From Zeimonas sediminis (GTDB lineage: Bacteria; Pseudomonadota; Gammaproteobacteria; Burkholderiales; Burkholderiaceae_E): a DNA stretch of 64,000 bases. The stretch is from assembly GCF_023721795.1 (NCBI RefSeq), contig NZ_JAMQYE010000002.1:310001-374000 (forward strand). Reading direction: 5' to 3'. Below the pieces are notes generated by a model that saw nothing but the letters and a program-made list of their open reading frames with translations, ran no database searches and had not been told where the DNA came from. The position numbers and the translations under genes are program-made. Position 1 is the stretch's first letter; the number at the start of each line of letters is the position of its first letter. Positions 63,330-64,000 of this stretch are shown here, piece after piece.

Positions 63330-64000
63330 ATGGGAGAAGATCGGTCATTCTGCCCTTTCCGTTCGCCGGCCCACGAATTGCGAAGCTTTCTCGGAATCCT
63401 CGGCCGCTGGGCGCGCTGGGCGCTGCCGGCCGGCGTGTTCGTCGGCGTCGCCCTGCCCGACCTGGCGGCGCTGCTGCGCCCGCTGCTGAGCGCCGCAGTG
63501 ATCGGCACGCTCACCGCGGTGCTGCTGCGGCTCGACTGGGAGCACCTGGGCGCGGCGCTTCGCCGGCCGGCGCTTCCGGCGGCGATCGCCGCCTGGCAGC
63601 TGCTCGCCTCGCCGCTGATCGCCTGGGGCGCGAGCCTGCTTCTCGGCCTGCCGCCCGACCTGCGGCTGCTGCTCGTGCTGCAGGCCGCCGCGCCGCCGAT
63701 CGGCTCGGCCGCGGTGTTCGCGATGATCCTGGGGCTCGACGGCGTGCTGGCCGTCGTCGCCACGGTCGCGACCACGCTGCTGCTGCCGCTCACGCTGACG
63801 CCGCTGGTCGGCCTGCTGTTGCCCGGCGCCGGCGTCGAGGTCGACCTCGCCGCCTTCTTCGCCCGGGTCACCGCGCTGGTGCTGCTGCCCTTCGCGCTCG
63901 CCTGGGGCCTGCGGCGCCTGCTCGGCATGCAGCGGCTCGCCCGCAACGGCGACCTGCTCGGCGGCGTCAACGTGCTGCTGCTGGTCGTGTTCGCGATCGC
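63330..64000 (+). CDS. BASS-like (bile acid:sodium symporter family) membrane protein, 5' part
   Basis: About 223 residues to the window edge with no stop. Strongly hydrophobic with at least six membrane helices (WARWALPAGVFVGVALPDLAALL, PLLSAAVIGTLTAVLLRLD, AAIAAWQLLASPLIAWGASLLLG, LRLLLVLQAAAPPIGSAAVFAMILG, AVVATVATTLLLPLTLTPLV and a later one). The AAPPIGSAAVFA stretch fits the BASS/SBF fold. ATG at 63330 has GGAG too close to be ideal, and TTG at 63378 is an alternative start. The substrate is unknown. Confidence 0.7.
   Translation, partial: MGEDRSFCPFRSPAHELRSFLGILGRWARWALPAGVFVGVALPDLAALLRPLLSAAVIGTLTAVLLRLDWEHLGAALRRPALPAAIAAWQLLASPLIAWGASLLLGLPPDLRLLLVLQAAAPPIGSAAVFAMILGLDGVLAVVATVATTLLLPLTLTPLVGLLLPGAGVEVDLAAFFARVTALVLLPFALAWGLRRLLGMQRLARNGDLLGGVNVLLLVVFAI

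Overview
This window looks like chromosomal DNA of a high-GC betaproteobacterium of the order Burkholderiales. The evidence is strong G/C bias at third codon positions, the order nadK-recN-(insert)-fur-bamE-dapB, zapB-zapA-6S RNA, a Bug-type solute receptor, and proteins that read as Burkholderiales families. The genus cannot be fixed from sequence alone. I see no insertion sequence, prophage, integrase or CRISPR array. About 61 protein genes, one tRNA, 6S RNA and one riboswitch fill the window densely, and many genes are translationally coupled by ATGA, GTGA or TGATG overlaps.

Layout. 1-7959: the end of nadK, then recN, then a four-gene minus-strand cluster (Anbu protease, transglutaminase-like protein, alpha-E protein, circularly permuted ATP-grasp) lying between recN and fur, then bamE and dapB. 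7982-14721: iron and B12 uptake, with chaN, tonB-exbB-exbD behind a good Fur-box candidate, an orphan ParA ATPase, and btuF and btuB under a cobalamin riboswitch. 15082-20801: periplasmic redox proteins (peroxiredoxin-like, DsbD/ScsB-like), zapB-zapA behind a promoter that predicts a leaderless mRNA, 6S RNA, an EVE protein and a TSUP exporter. 21002-26780: a family III CoA-transferase convergent with an lgt/malonyl-CoA decarboxylase pair, then ilvD. 26841-31771: a small Trp-rich protein, a cytochrome c, two terminators that may bracket an sRNA, and livHMGF with a sigma-54-like promoter. 31793-38467: an ABC export cassette, a CDP-6-deoxyglucoseen-reductase-like flavoprotein and an SDR protein. 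38573-40616: tRNA-Thr(CGU), an AI-2E family protein and a PF10118-like protein. 40667-44930: flavin reductase and LysR divergent from catB-catC and a Bug receptor. 44949-52390: one minus-strand run fkpB-ispH-purine ABC transporter-guaD. 52548-64000: radC, rpmB-rpmG, acyl desaturase, an RsmB-type methyltransferase, purN, ribF-ileS-lspA, a GFA protein, a DMT transporter and a truncated BASS-like transporter.

How the parts work together. Fur, its probable operator at tonB, TonB-ExbB-ExbD, ChaN and the riboswitch-controlled BtuB/BtuF form an outer-membrane uptake region for iron/haem and B12. ribF, ileS and lspA form the classic housekeeping run. The purine transporter and guanine deaminase form a salvage module that appears to be transcribed with the isoprenoid gene ispH. 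The least understood system here is the Anbu/transglutaminase/alpha-E/ATP-grasp cluster. Its gene combination is known from comparative genomics, but its peptide-ligase/protease role is unresolved, and its position inside an otherwise conserved gene order is notable.
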